The notes: generated from the sequence alone by a model not told the origin. Positions 23,501 to 57,652 are shown, counted from the stretch's first letter. The stretch: 64,000 nucleotides of DNA from Doris montereyensis (GCA_037039925.1 JAXRKP010000244.1:70001-134000), one strand, 5' to 3'. Translations and numbers: made by a program.

Positions 23501-24719
23501 TGGGACGCGACATGCATGTCGACACGTTCTCTACGTCTTCTATGATTGAGTCTGCAATCAACCCTGGCTCAGCAGCAAGTGCGGCCAAAGACAGAAAGCG
23601 AAGGAAGTACAATGATCTCCGCGATCACATCTTCGTCCCGATCGCAGTGGAAACGTCCGGAGTCATTGGCAAGGAGGCCCTGTCTTTATTTAAAGAAATC
23701 GGACGCCGTATAGGGATTGCAACCGGCGACATTCGTCAAACTGGTTTTCTGGTTCAACGTATCTCATTTCGCCATCGTTGCGGGAACACCTTCTCCATCC
23801 AGTCGTCCGTCCGAGTTGCTTGTTGTTGACCCTGCTCTACGCTTTAATTTATGTGATGTTCTTTTTAATTTTCAAGATTAAAAGTACTAAACATAATAAA
23901 ATTAAACTAAAAGGAAATTTTCACACCATTCTATACATTTTGACACATTTGTATAAAATTATCTCCCTTTCATGTATAATCAAATCGTAAACCGTACTTC
24001 AATAGCTGTAGAGACCCAGCGCTCATCGCTCGCATCACTACCGTCGCAATGTATGGACAAGTAATCGATAAAGCATGTGCACAAACTCATATTACGTTAC
24101 TTCCCATACCTGAGGTGTTGGCCAAGTCACTCCACAACACACATTTGCCACTATTACTATTCATTGACATTTTGATAGTACGAATCAGATAAAGCCTGTC
24201 TAAGTGTAATTATTACAATGATAAATGATAAAAGAGAAAAGAAAAAGGGGTTGGTGGGGGTCTTACTGGGTTTTTAAAATTTACTTTTTTCTATTTCACT
24301 TCATTAAAAACATTTTTAAAGCAAAACTTTTAAAAAAAAGAAAACACTATAAATGGACATAGATCTAGATCTACTACAATAGTCTACATGTTACTATGAC
24401 TGTGTAATGGCAGGTCCCCACTATAATAACCCCCCCCCCAATCCGAAGCAAGGTTATAAACCTCTGCCATTGAATGAAATTTAAATACTGCCCCCTCCCC
24501 CCACTCCAGGGTGGTACTACTCCCCTACAAATACTTTTACCCTGCAGCTCACCAGAACAGAATATGAGCAACTGTGAAAAGGATTGCACTCTTCCATGGG
24601 TACTCCCAGACGAGGAGACTCTGTATGCTCATAATCAATGGCTCGTATGGCCCTAGAAATACTATCAAGTCCGCCTCCACCCTTTGGACATTGCTGTCCC
24701 TTTCTCCTGAGACGCTCAT
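13945..24719 (-). CDS. RETREG3: Reticulophagy regulator (RETREG/FAM134), nine exons, whole gene span
   Basis: Joining nine exons gives 1431 nt, a 476-residue protein. The family are ER-membrane receptors for selective autophagy: the reticulon-homology domain bends ER tubules and a C-terminal LIR binds Atg8/LC3. Visible family hallmarks are GPYEPL and [10 protein letters not shown] (residues 23-45), the first hydrophobic hairpin (about 45-80), WKNKIWPEI (82-90), [10 protein letters not shown] (about 108-117), the second hairpin (about 146-187) ending MLWPCIIYH, the acidic Ser-rich [12 protein letters not shown] segment, and an LIR core FDFL at 465-468 preceded by EIEKD and followed by HDLD. 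From memory of the human paralogues it is closest to RETREG3, but an invertebrate single-copy ancestor is equally possible. The gene is divergent from gamma-tubulin. Odd points are a 30-nt exon with an ambiguous junction and a last intron made of minisatellite. Confidence 0.88.
14550..15215. repeat. Minisatellite filling the last RETREG intron
   Basis: About fourteen units of roughly 45-50 bp, each with ACTCAGGCAAATTATGTTTA, then TCTTTCCCAATGA and CGTATAGGTAA. Units differ by indels (GGCGC or GTCTC insertions) and point changes. Together with the 21-bp array it makes up nearly the whole intron 14532-15350. Confidence 0.95.
15242..15346. repeat. Five 21-bp tandem units at a splice donor
   Basis: CATTTACGGTATTGTCAAAGC is repeated five times almost perfectly (one G to A change in the third unit). 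Read in the gene's direction each unit contains CCGTAAATG, a weak cryptic donor, and the array touches the true GTAAGC donor of RETREG exon 8. Confidence 0.97.
15351..15471 (-). CDS. RETREG3: RETREG exon 8
   Basis: Acceptor ATCACCAG, donor GTAAGC. Encodes [18 protein letters not shown] and a Ser/Thr/Pro-rich tail ([13 protein letters not shown]). The ALAxAIxDSE core is shared with vertebrate RETREG proteins. The donor directly abuts a 21-bp tandem repeat. Confidence 0.85.
15472..17945. other. RETREG intron 7
   Basis: AT-rich intron with no recognisable gene. Small related pieces recur (GCATTTTGGCGAAGT at about 16865, and variants at about 17390 and 12995), suggesting an old dispersed repeat that I cannot classify. 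Confidence 0.5.
17946..18022 (-). CDS. RETREG3: RETREG exon 7
   Basis: Encodes 25 residues ending [13 protein letters not shown], with donor GTTCGT. The frame is continuous with exons 6 and 8. The acceptor AATAG is preceded by an A-rich rather than pyrimidine-rich run, so the 5' boundary is the least certain of the set. Confidence 0.65.
18283..18415 (-). mobile_element. Short dispersed element E
   Basis: Good copy of the element: TTTACCCTGTCCACCATTGCGATGAT, AAGAGGAAACAGCAAGATGAAAGATA, GATAGAAATAGGACCTACCAG, GCCCACTGG. It is in RETREG intron 6. Confidence 0.65.
18618..18860 (-). mobile_element. SINE family A copy
   Basis: Minus-strand copy with all blocks and a well-preserved box B (GATTCAAACCTGGGACCTGATGATCC on the plus strand). 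Lies in RETREG intron 6, co-directional with the gene. Confidence 0.8.
19343..19468 (-). CDS. RETREG3: RETREG exon 6 (end of hairpin 2)
   Basis: Acceptor TTTAAG, donor GTGAGT. It encodes [14 protein letters not shown] and then a basic/amphipathic stretch ([17 protein letters not shown]). The MxWPxxxYH motif is a family signature. Phases match both neighbours. Confidence 0.87.
19581..19730. repeat. 44-bp tandem repeat, about 3.4 units
   Basis: ATCAAAAGATTTTGTTCCCT plus the following 24 bases repeats at 19581, 19625, 19669 and 19713 with one T/G variant. Lies in RETREG intron 5. Confidence 0.95.
19817..19901 (-). CDS. RETREG3: RETREG exon 5 (start of hairpin 2)
   Basis: Acceptor GTTTCAG, donor GTAAGT. 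It encodes 28 residues beginning [10 protein letters not shown] and ending GFILAYLT, matching the family's GKFCLL...LSYL segment, which forms the first arm of the second hairpin. Confidence 0.87.
20599..20725 (-). CDS. RETREG3: RETREG exon 4
   Basis: Acceptor CAATTTAG, donor GTATGC. It encodes 42 residues, starting [14 protein letters not shown] and ending ISHPLI: the conserved amphipathic segment between the two membrane hairpins. The frame joins exon 3 (GG|G) and exon 5 without adjustment. Confidence 0.85.
20869..20958 (+). pseudogene. LINE ORF2 3'-end fragment
   Basis: Thirty codons ending in TAA, with [11 protein letters not shown] and then [10 protein letters not shown]. This A.DR..W......L..T.GT.R pattern is the usual extreme C-terminus of LINE reverse transcriptases. 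It is antisense to RETREG in intron 3. Confidence 0.5.
21400..21429 (-). CDS. RETREG3: RETREG exon 3, 30-nt microexon
   Basis: A 30-nt exon between AACCTTCAG and GTAAGT that encodes PKEPEDKDG, the linker between WPEI and [11 protein letters not shown] longer acidic/proline linker sits here in human RETREG proteins. It contains CCCC and AAAA runs, which matter for the frame question. Confidence 0.7.
21888..21998 (-). CDS. RETREG3: RETREG exon 2 (second half of hairpin 1)
   Basis: The acceptor TTTGTTTTCCAG precedes G TTT TTT TAC. It encodes 36 residues, including [16 protein letters not shown] and [11 protein letters not shown]. Two donors compete: GTATGT, starting at 21891 (exon end 21892), is stronger but breaks the frame into exon 3, while GTATAT four bases on keeps the frame. 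The in-frame choice is given here; see the findings. Confidence 0.8.
22780..23345. repeat. Diverged tandem duplication, about 320 bp
   Basis: CAATTATGGGAGTCCTTTC, ACCTAGATCTATTGAGT, GTGTAATTGATGAAG, TTTTTTCCTACTAACAG and GGTTTAACAATCCAGGCTGAG occur twice in the same order, about 320 bp apart, in RETREG intron 1. Confidence 0.85.
23520..23875 (+). pseudogene. Non-LTR reverse-transcriptase C-terminal remnant
   Basis: Encodes the tail domain often seen after retrotransposon reverse transcriptases in invertebrates: [20 protein letters not shown], then [19 protein letters not shown] and [15 protein letters not shown]. After QRIS the conserved frame moves by one base (continuing as FAIVAG), so it is frameshifted. 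It has no start or RT core and is antisense to RETREG in intron 1. The local GC content is higher than that of the surroundings, consistent with insertion. Confidence 0.7.
24553..24719 (-). CDS. RETREG3: RETREG exon 1
   Basis: ATG at 24719 opens 55 codons plus two bases, ending at a GTGAGC donor. The frame reads MSVSGERDS, then [12 protein letters not shown] and [14 protein letters not shown], matching the conserved start of the reticulon-homology domain. The last codon, TG|G (Trp), is completed by exon 2, as in the human gene's ...FW|FF junction. Confidence 0.88.
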
Positions 24720-25452
24720 TGGGAATGGAAAGTGGGTTTAACTTAAATTACAAAGATTGTCCGATTTGTCACTTGTAGATTGATAGAAGACCTCTTGGTC
24801 TGTTCATTATTTTTGTTTACGTGTGACGTAATCGATGCATTGTGGGATATCCCTGTCACCGGAAGCAGCCTGTTGCTTCGTTTTTGTTTGTTTTTTACAC
24901 GCAGAAGCAATTAATTATTACTTTTTTACTCAAATAGGCCTATTTTTCATTTTTTATTGAACAATTCTTTATACAGATTTAGTAAAAAGATACCAGTGAT
25001 CGATTGTTCATTACTCTAGGTGATTAACATTTAGAGTAATTTTGAGAGAAAAGAGCTCGCGATACTTTATAGATGGCGCGGACAATCAAATGTGCAAAAT
25101 CAATTGAGGCGGTCGTAAAATTTGCTGAATTCACTAGCGATGGATTTGTCAGATAAAATGCAGATGGAACATATTGTTTTACTTTGAATTCAGTCATATA
25201 AATTATAAAATTATATATTCTCATGATTTCACTGCAATCGGAATTGACAATTTTCCCGTACTATCGTATGGTTCAAAGTTAACACCAATTTGAGAAAATG
25301 TATTGCAAGTCTAGGGCAAAGTGTATGTTAGATTGATATTGCTTGAGTTTCCACCGACGCCGAAGTGAAGGGATTTGGATTTCCAACTCACGGACTACAG
25401 GCCTTCTAGCGGTCCTATTGAACGATCATAGTTTGACCATAACTTTTTCACC
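24720..25452. promoter_or_regulatory. Shared promoter interval between RETREG (-) and gamma-tubulin (+)
   Basis: The two start codons face away from each other across 733 bp. The interval contains a CRE-like TGACGTAA at 24824-24831 and an ETS-type CCGGAAGC at 24859-24866, sites typical of housekeeping promoters, close to RETREG. No other frame worth calling. The tubulin ATG has the context TTCACCATGC. Transcription start sites are not visible. Confidence 0.6.
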
Positions 25453-50108
<24,656 letters not shown>

Positions 50109-50205
50109 ACAATAACCTCGCACTGAATACTCTTCATCACTGTCATCAAAATTTGCCAGATACTATGAACAAGCATAATCTGTTCCAGATCATGAACGCA
50201 AGTTG

Positions 50206-50211
50206 AATAAA
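50206..50211 (+). terminator. Poly(A) signal of gamma-tubulin
   Basis: AATAAA 98 bp after the stop codon, followed by an AT-rich then T/G-containing stretch. First canonical hexamer after the stop. Confidence 0.7.
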
Positions 50212-50301
50212 ATATATATACCGGTATTTCATGTCATCTGTTCTAGCAAGATTAAACATGTGGTCCTTAAAAAGCAGTAAAATATATATGACTCATCAGA
50301 G

Positions 50302-50446
50302 CTCTTTTGCTGTTTCTCAGATCAAAATGGCTCTTATGCTGTTTCTTAGATCAAAATGGCTCTTTTGCTGTTTCTCAGATCAAAATGGCTCTTTTGCTGT
50401 TTCTCAGATCAAAATGGATCTTTTGCTGTTTCTCAAATTAAAATTT
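50302..50446 (+). repeat. 29-bp tandem repeat, five units, just past gamma-tubulin
   Basis: CTCTTTTGCTGTTTCTCAGA plus TCAAAATGG is repeated five times with few changes, starting 90 bp after the poly(A) signal. Confidence 0.95.
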
Positions 50447-51659
50447 GATGTTTGGACCCTGAATGCTGCATAAAATTATGATATAATATTCCTTTCATGA
50501 GTAAAAGGTATCCACTGCTAATACAAATATGATGTCTGATATCTTTGCTGAAATGCTTCAATTATTTAACTTCTTGTGTCTTACTTAAATTTAACTTCAT
50601 GTGTTCATTTCGAACTTCTCCCATTCCATGTTACCCAGACTTTCTGCTCTTATTGTAAGAACAGAAAAGTGCATTTGACATTACTCACACTGTTATTACT
50701 GGTATGGTAGCTGAGGAGCCCACCTCTGGCAAGGAAGGTTCTGAATCTAGATCTAAGTCTACATCATGTTTCTACTGATGCTCATGAAAGGTTTGAATTC
50801 ACCCACCTATCTGTTCCTTTTGTCTAATTCAAGTAATTGTCTTCTCTTTCTTTTTTTGTCTTTTTGTCTAATTTTCATTTTGTCTCTGAGTGTTAGTCAG
50901 AGACTTCTTTTTTTCTTTCTTTCAGGCATGGTTATTCTCTAGATTTAGATCTAATTAATTTTTAGTGCCTGTGTTAAGTTTTTGAATTGAGTGCATCTTT
51001 ATCGATTCATTTCCATTTTGTAATGCAATAAAACATCATGGCATGATGGGGTGTATTGGGTTGTTGTTGTTGTTTGGTTTTTGGTTGGGTTTTTAGGTAG
51101 GGGGGTTATTGTCTTGGGATGTTTGTTTTTTGTTGCTTTTTTTCTTCTTATAAATGAAACTAACATATTATTATATATTTTCAACCAATCAATAAAAAAG
51201 AATAGCCTCATACATCTCTACACACAATTTTAAAAGAGTATGCAAATTTTCAAGACTTTTGGTGGCTGCATAAAAATCTCATTGTGAGTTAAATCTAACT
51301 TGTCAATACTTCGTCAATTAGACATAGATTCTTTTTTTGTAGCCTCTCAGCTCCTTGTGGAATACCAACTTCTACTGATTCCTCTAAACTTGTGGCAATA
51401 TCTCTGGCTCTTTCCAGTTGTGCTGGCCTCTCGATCTACTTTCATATGGAGTCATGTTTTGTGTATGATGATTCCCTCTGATTATAGTTTCATTTTCCTC
51501 TAATATAATTCTTTGATAGATAAATACCAGAACATGTTTGTGTGTAATTGTTGAATTTCCTTATCATCACTTTATTATAATGAATAACTGTCTGTGACCC
51601 AAGACAGTTAAGTTATGAAAAGGTACTTGAGCAACGTTGCTTCACGTATAGGAATGGAA

Positions 51660-51795
51660 AGTGAAACTCATATACCCGGTTTCTATTTTAATTCTATGGC
51701 AAGAAGTGGAACAGGTGATTGTTATCACAGGATGTCAGTCTGATGTAGGTTTTTACTCCCAAGCTTGTGCTTGTACCCATTTGCACAGGGAGCTA
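51660..51795 (-). mobile_element. SINE family A, partial copy
   Basis: Shares with the copy at 52028 the unusual ATTTTAATTCTATGGCAAG in place of the usual ATAG.GTGAAGC, so the two arose by local duplication rather than by independent insertion. Confidence 0.7.
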
Positions 51796-52027
51796 CTTAT
51801 GAATCTATATGCCACTGCTAAGGAATGCTCTTTCAAAGAGTTTTGTTTCATCCACGCACGAGGATTCGTGTATATATATATCATATGTATATATGCGTTA
51901 ACAAATGTGTGTGTGTTTTTGTGTTGTGTATATGCACCAGGATGTAGCATATCTGAGAAGATGATAGATTCACCTTCGGTCTTATACTTAAATCCTTGTC
52001 AATGCCATAAACTCTTGTCAAATTCAT

Positions 52028-52300
52028 TCAAGGTCATTATGGCCCATAGATCGGAGCTTATCCCGGTTTCTGTTTTAATTCTATGGCAAGAAGTGGAATG
52101 GGTGATTATTATCACAGGACGCCAGTCTGATGTAGGTTTCTACTCACAAGCTTGTGCTTGTACCCATTTGCACGGGATCTAGTGGGGAAAATGTGTGTTG
52201 CGTGTCTTTCCCAAGGAGCACAATGTCGGACCTCCTTTTGCTAGGATTCTAACCCGGGACCTCATGATCCCAGCATCCTATTCCTAACCACCAACACCAC
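52028..52300 (-). mobile_element. SINE family A copy
   Basis: Complete minus-strand copy with GAGCTTATCCCGGTTTCT, GTACCCATTTGCACGGG, GTCTTTCCCAAGGAGCACAA and box B GATTCTAACCCGGGACCTCA (plus-strand readings). Confidence 0.8.
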
Positions 52301-52374
52301 TCTTGTCAATCAAAAAAGGGAAATTATTTACGAGTCATATGAAAGCACTGGCAATTGACAGGTGCTTCACTTAG

Positions 52375-52460
52375 GCTTACGTTCCTTTCGCTCTAAATAT
52401 CTTTCATCTTGCTATTCCTTATTAACGCACTCCTGAGATCACTACACACATGTTGACAGA
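52375..52460 (+). mobile_element. Short dispersed element E, truncated
   Basis: TTCCTTTCGCTCTAAATATCTTTCATCTTGCTATT and CTCCTGAGATCACTACA follow the element E core. Flanks are lost. Confidence 0.4.
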
Positions 52461-52536
52461 ATAAATCATGAGCCAATATGTGAAAAATTCAAATTCTAAC
52501 CTTCTCCACCTTCATACTCCATGCCCAGCACATGTT

Positions 52537-52562
52537 TTCTCTCTCCCTCTCTCCCTCTCCCT

Positions 52563-52617
<55 letters not shown>
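52537..52617 (+). repeat. (CT)n / (CCCT)n microsatellite
   Basis: About 80 bp of CT with CCCT interruptions in the first half. Confidence 0.95.
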
Positions 52618-52620
<3 letters not shown>

Positions 52621-52899
52621 CAATTGATGAAAGTGGAAGTGTTAAGGCTGTTGGCATGATACATGTACAATGTTGTTATAGTTATATATGTTTATCGTGA
52701 CTTCGACTTGTAAAACATAACAAGTGTAAATTACTTTGATATGCAAAATGTAAGGAATGATCATGATTGCCACTTGGTTATTGTTATTATTAATATTATT
52801 ATGAGGATGATTTTGGTTTTGTCATCCTTATCACCTGATGTGATGAGTTCTCTTTATTTTACGACCTATCTCCACAAGTCGATATTGGGGTTTTTTTTT

Positions 52900-53070
52900 A
52901 GGGGCCTATTTCAGAAACAAGATTGTTCTGCCAGTGGGTGGTTGGTGAGTGCAAAGGGTAGGTCCTACTTTTACGACTTAGTTCCTCTCACTCCTGTGCT
53001 TATCTTTCGTCTTGCTGTTATGTTACTTCTCAATTCACCCTGAGATCATGGCATAAGCTGGATGGGGTAA
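52900..53070 (+). mobile_element. Short dispersed element E
   Basis: CCAGTGGGTGGTTGGTGAG, GGTAGGTCCTACTTTTA, TCTTTCGTCTTGCTGTTATG, CAATTCACCCTGAGATCATGG and TGGATGGGGTAAATT in order: one of the most complete copies. Confidence 0.65.
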
Positions 53071-53354
53071 ATTCCTAATTAAACAAACAAATTATTTTGC
53101 CATCCACATCACATGTTTTCGTATTAAACCCTTTTTGTTACCTTCGGGACAGGCAAGAATAAAACTGTTTTGAGTCCCTTGATTGAAAGTTAATACATGT
53201 AAATATGTAATGAATAATTGCAGCTTTTTTGCAATAGATAATGGCCTCACATACCACTGGTTGAAAAGTTGAATGCTACTGAATGCTTGCAAACATTAAC
53301 TTGAATTACTTATGAATGCTGACATTGATAATAAGTGTTTGCAAACCTTAACCT

Positions 53355-53740
53355 TATAAGGCGTTGTAGGTGAACCGTAGTGTTGTGAGTTGGTAATTAC
53401 AACGACATTGGTTTAAGCCCAATGGCTGGCACAGGTAGGTCTTTTTGACAACGTTGTACTTTAGGAAAGGTACTTCACTCTGCTTTGTGCATTCCTCATT
53501 TGACTCAGGTGTGAGTGAATACCTAGCTATAGGTAGAGAAAGATCTTGTCAGTGTTAGTATGAATAGCCTAACAATTATTAACACGCTTGTGCACTGTAT
53601 GCTCCCCCGTGAGTTGAAAAGGACATTGAATGAAATTGCCTACTGGGGGATAAATGATGTGCAGTCAGTGTGAGTCAGCGAGCCTACACTTGTGCGGGGA
53701 TGTATTCATGTAGCTTATAACCATCTTTATCTTTAACCTA
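53355..53740 (+). mobile_element. SINE family B copy
   Basis: Aligns with 1660-2065 from AAGGCGTTGTAG to ATCTTTATCTTTA, including TGGCTGGCACAGGT, CTCATTTGACTCAG, TATGCTCCCC.GTGAGTTGA and GCGAGCCT.CAC.TGTGCGGG. Part of the tRNA-like head has decayed (TTTAAGCCCAATGG). Confidence 0.75.
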
Positions 53741-54182
53741 ACTTATTTTTAAGTTAAGTGAAGTCTGTCCCTTGACTCCTAGAAATACAGGAAGGCACTG
53801 CACTCTTACCACTAAACACTGAAAAAGAGAGCTGCTACAGGTTTATATACTATACATGTAAAGTGCTGTGGAAAGGGAAATGTCAAAAGGGCCCTGCATT
53901 CGAAAGCCCTGAGATTGTCACTTACGGTGGATGCCGATTACATTGTATTTGTATGAATTTTGACATACAAAATATATGTACGTCATAATACATGCATTTT
54001 GTTGTACCAGTGCCTTATATAACTTATTTTATTAAAAGATTTATGTGATCTGTGTGATTGAGAATTTAAAACATGGAATGAAATTTGTTAGAAATTCAAT
54101 AAAGATTGAAATGAAAGGAGGAATTGTTTCTCGCTGTTTTGTTGCTTTGCCTGGTATGTTACTTTGTTGTTATGTGTTTTTA

Positions 54183-54670
54183 TTTGGGGGTGAAAATGTA
54201 TCAATTACCTTCCTCCATTTACAGTGCTTAAATGTTAAATCCTTGAGTGTGTCCACTCTTGTCACAGAATGAACCCTATCACTATCACTATCAAATAATG
54301 AAATTTATATATATAAAATATAAAGCTGACTTTTCTTACTTTGACTACTTTGGGGGTGAAAATGCATCAATTACCTTCCCTCCAGTTACAGTGCTTAAAT
54401 TTTAAATCCTTGAGTGTGTCCACTCTTGTCAATGTCACAGAATGAATCCTATCACTATCAAATAATGAAATTTATATATATAAAGCTGACTTTTTCTTAC
54501 TTTGACTACTTTGGGGAATGAAAATGTATCAATTACCTTCCCTCCATTTACAGTGCTTAAATTTTAAATCCTTGAGTGTGTCCATTCTTGTCAATGTCAC
54601 AGAATGAATCCTATCACTATCAAATAATGAAATATATATAAAGCTGTCTTTTCTTACTTTGACTACTTTG
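54183..54670 (+). repeat. About 160-bp tandem repeat, three units
   Basis: Units start at 54183, 54349 and 54510. Each has GAAAATG.ATCAATTACCTTC, CAGTGCTTAAAT.TTAAATCC, TTGAGTGTGTCCA.TCTTGTC, CCTATCACTATCAAATAATG and CTTACTTTGACTAC. Length differences come from small duplications (extra CACTAT, TATAAAATA). Confidence 0.95.
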
Positions 54671-55129
54671 ATCGCTATAAACTCAGGCACCTCTGCACCC
54701 ATGACCGCCATATTGTGTATGTAGGTTTCAAATAGCCTGCTTTAGGTTCTAGCTAAAGAACTGTTGGATCAAATCAGTATTTAAATTGATTGGAAAGATC
54801 GTTTGCCTGTGGTCAAGGAAGCTTTTTATTGTTACCACTATTACTATTACCAGATCTAAGTCTCAATTCCCAGTCGTTACACCCTTGTAACCTTAGTAGT
54901 AGTAAAGAGTACTGATTCGATCTAAATAATAAATATAGTAATAAGGTACTTGATCAATCACACCTGATATACAGTGGTTTCTGAATTGACCACAGTCAAC
55001 GTTTGAGAGGCCCAGCTTGATTATAAAATTATAAATAGAAATCATAATCCACCATTGTCTCCGGGCCTGCTCTGTGCATACATGGACTGTTCTATAAGTA
55101 TCAGAATCAGTGTCAATGTCATATTTGGG

Positions 55130-55225
55130 CAGGTCCCACTTTTATGTCCTTTTTTCACTTTTTCACGTCTCTGCGATCTGCCATCTGGTTCTTTCCTTTT
55201 AATTCACCCTGACATCACCACACTA
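55130..55225 (+). mobile_element. Short dispersed element E, partial
   Basis: GGGCAGGTCCCACTTTTATG, CTTTTAATTCACCCTGACATCACCACAC. It abuts a short A run and the Penelope-like element. Confidence 0.5.
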
Positions 55226-55241
55226 AAGTAAAAAAAAAAAA

Positions 55242-57270
55242 GACAATAAGTGACAACTCCACTAGTGATAAAGACAGAACAAACACGTGACGTTTCGGGT
55301 ATAACCCTTCGTCAGACAACAAACCAGAAATATATAGCATCTAGATCTGAGCAGTAAAACACTAATTAACGCATCACACAGTGTAACTGTAATGTCAGAA
55401 GAAAACCAGAAAAGAGGTAGAAAGAAAGAAAACTACGGTGATAATAAGAATTAGTAGAAGGGTAAGTGAAGAATATATTAAATATTAAGGAATATGAGCG
55501 AAAATGGAAGGTTCAAATCTAGAAAAAAATAGCATGAATTGAATATAAGTAATAAAAGGCTAGAGAGAGAAAAGAAAGAAAGAGAGAGGTGTGAGTATGG
55601 GAAACAAGAATGGAAGAAGATGATAAGACTAGGTTGCGTCTAAATCTAGAAAGAAGAAATGGTGGAGATGGAATGAAAGGAAGTGCCAACAACTTGGGCA
55701 GAAAAAAAGTATGATAAAGGTGTAGAATGTAGATCTATACAATTTACGCATGTGTCGATTCAATTTAGGGATTGAGCAAACGACTTTCTCTGAAATGCCA
55801 GATAGCACTGGCAGATTAATGCTGTGGAAGCTTGAGTTCTCAAAATTGAAAAGATTTGCGTCCTTGGTGACGAGGCTATGTACATGTGTTCCGTAAAGCC
55901 GAGCGCAAAGTCACATCCTAAAGTGATGAGCAAAGAAAAACGTGCAAAACTATAAAATTTAAAAAAAATGACTGCCATAAACAAGCACACGAGGGATGAA
56001 CTTTGCCTAGGATGTGGGGGAGGGGGGATAGTTTCAAGGGGGTGGTGGTGAGGTAGGGTGGAGGATGGTGAAGGGTAAGGGTGTGGGATAGTAATAGCGT
56101 GTGCCCGACTGTGGGGAGTACATCGAGAGAAAATTATACAAATTGGTGTAAGACGTTCATACCATCAAGGTTGATTGTACCCAATCGTATTATATAGTTC
56201 CCTATTGACTTCCTAGACTCAGCGCTGCTGGTGCATGACCTGAGAATGCACACTTTCAGTTTCAGATCATGGGTTCCTCGACGTCCTGACCCATTAAAAT
56301 GCAAAGGAACCGGTTTGCTTTCGCAGTTTTCAATATCTGTCCTGTGATGGCCAAATCTGCTGGAGAGTTGTAACTGCAAACCAGTTTCTCCAATGTAGGC
56401 CATTCCACAGTGACTGCAGCGAAGAGCATAAATGACATTGCGAGAGGCGCAGAGAATTGCCCATTCACTGTCCAAGTATATCTAGGGAACTGAATGGTTG
56501 TGGAGCCGACCACAAGGGGCATGTCTTGCAGTTAGTGCGTTCACATCGGGTGGTGCCTGACGTCGAGGAGTCAGTAGAGAGGCGACTGTACGCAAAGGAT
56601 ATCCTGAAGGCTAGTGTGTCTCTTGAAGGCAATTAATGGAAAGGAAGGGAAACACATCTAGTCTTGTCACTAACGTGTAGGAATGGCAATTTCTTGCGGA
56701 CAATATTAATGCCACGGTGTGTGTGCAGGTGGTACGGAAGGATAAGCGTTATGCGTTTTGTTCTTTTTTCTTCCTACAATGTACGGGGTACAATTTTAGC
56801 TCTCTGAAAGGCTTGACAAAGGATGGCCCTAGGACAGCCTCTGCGTAGGAAGAAATGAAACATCTTTCTTAGGCGCTTCCTCTGTGAAGGAATTGAAAGT
56901 ATGGAATTGCATCTTTGCAGCCTGGTGGATGAGAGGATGTGTAGTGGAGATAGCTATGACTATCTGTATCTTTGTAAATTATGGTGGTTATAAGCCCATG
57001 TTCGGAGAGAGAAGCGGTGATGGCTAGAAGTTGACAGTGGATGCAGACTGGGTAAAAGTGAACCTGATAGGTTTGCAAACGTTGTTGGCAAAATCGAAGA
57101 AATGGTCCAAATTAGTCGCAGACATGGTTGTGATGCCAAACCCATCACCAATATTGCAATATACCGTATATAGGTGCTTGACAGGAGACCAAGGTACGCC
57201 TGGAATAATTTATGCTCAAGATAACCCACGAATAGGCAAGCGCATGAAGATCACATCTTCGTGCCTGATT
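55242..57270 (-). mobile_element. Penelope-like element, 3' part with GIY-YIG nuclease, decayed
   Basis: On the minus strand, from 57270 down, broken frames encode the end of a Penelope-type reverse transcriptase: DTDSHSYLHYTSSHPPGCKD then AIPYFQF, a RTTRCERTNCKTCP-like Cys motif (reads SGTTRCERTNCKTCPL), and then the endonuclease. The 3' non-coding part (56133-55242) matches the inverted-end element at 40081. Penelope-like elements are an unusual retroelement group whose RT is related to telomerase. No complete ORF remains; stops and frameshifts are frequent, and the 5' part is absent. Confidence 0.82.
56134..56475 (-). pseudogene. GIY-YIG endonuclease domain of the Penelope-like element
   Basis: The frame contains NVIYALRCSHCGMAYIGETG, the GIY-YIG-type signature of Penelope endonucleases with its Cys pair, followed by LSSRFGHHRTDI and a run to DLKLKVCILRS. 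Preceded by the KTCP Cys motif in another frame, so the junction to the RT is frameshifted. Confidence 0.82.
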
Positions 57271-57382
57271 TACTAAAAAAAAATGTTCATATAATTCAAA
57301 AGAATTGAGATCCAGCACGAGTCCTGCCAAAAGGTGTTGATAGTCTGGTCAGATCGCTAGAAACTAAGGTATTAAAGTTCTG

Positions 57383-57652
57383 GCAATGCCATTACGGCCT
57401 TTAGGGCCGGAGCTTATCCTGGTTTCAATAGCGTGAAGCGGAACAGGTGACAATGATCACCTCCTGGACAGGACACTGGTCTGACGCAGACTTTTACTCC
57501 CAAGCTAGTGCATGTACCCATTTGCACCTGGGTCGAGTGGAGAAAGTGTGTGTCACTTGTCTTCCTCAAGGAACACAACCTCCGGCCTAGCTTTGCCAGA
57601 ATTAAAACCTGGAACCTCATGATCCCAAGTCCAGCAGTCTAACCATTCGGAC
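57383..57652 (-). mobile_element. SINE family A copy
   Basis: One of the best preserved copies: TTTAGGGCCGGAGCTTATCC, GGTGACAATGATCACCTCCTG, ACAGGACACTGGTCTGACGC, TTTGCACCTGGGTCGAGTGG, CTTCCTCAAGGAACACAACC, CTCATGATCCCAAGTCC (plus-strand readings). Confidence 0.85.

Noticed and set aside
24110..24170. A first-exon candidate for RETREG ([16 protein letters not shown]..., donor GTATGG)
   Set aside because: It does not join exon 2 in phase and has no family resemblance. The true first exon at 24553-24719 carries GPYEPL and [10 protein letters not shown] and ends in the expected split Trp codon.
51661..52182. A 173-codon open frame
   Set aside because: It runs across two antisense SINE A pieces, and its repeated peptide segments mirror the duplicated SINE.
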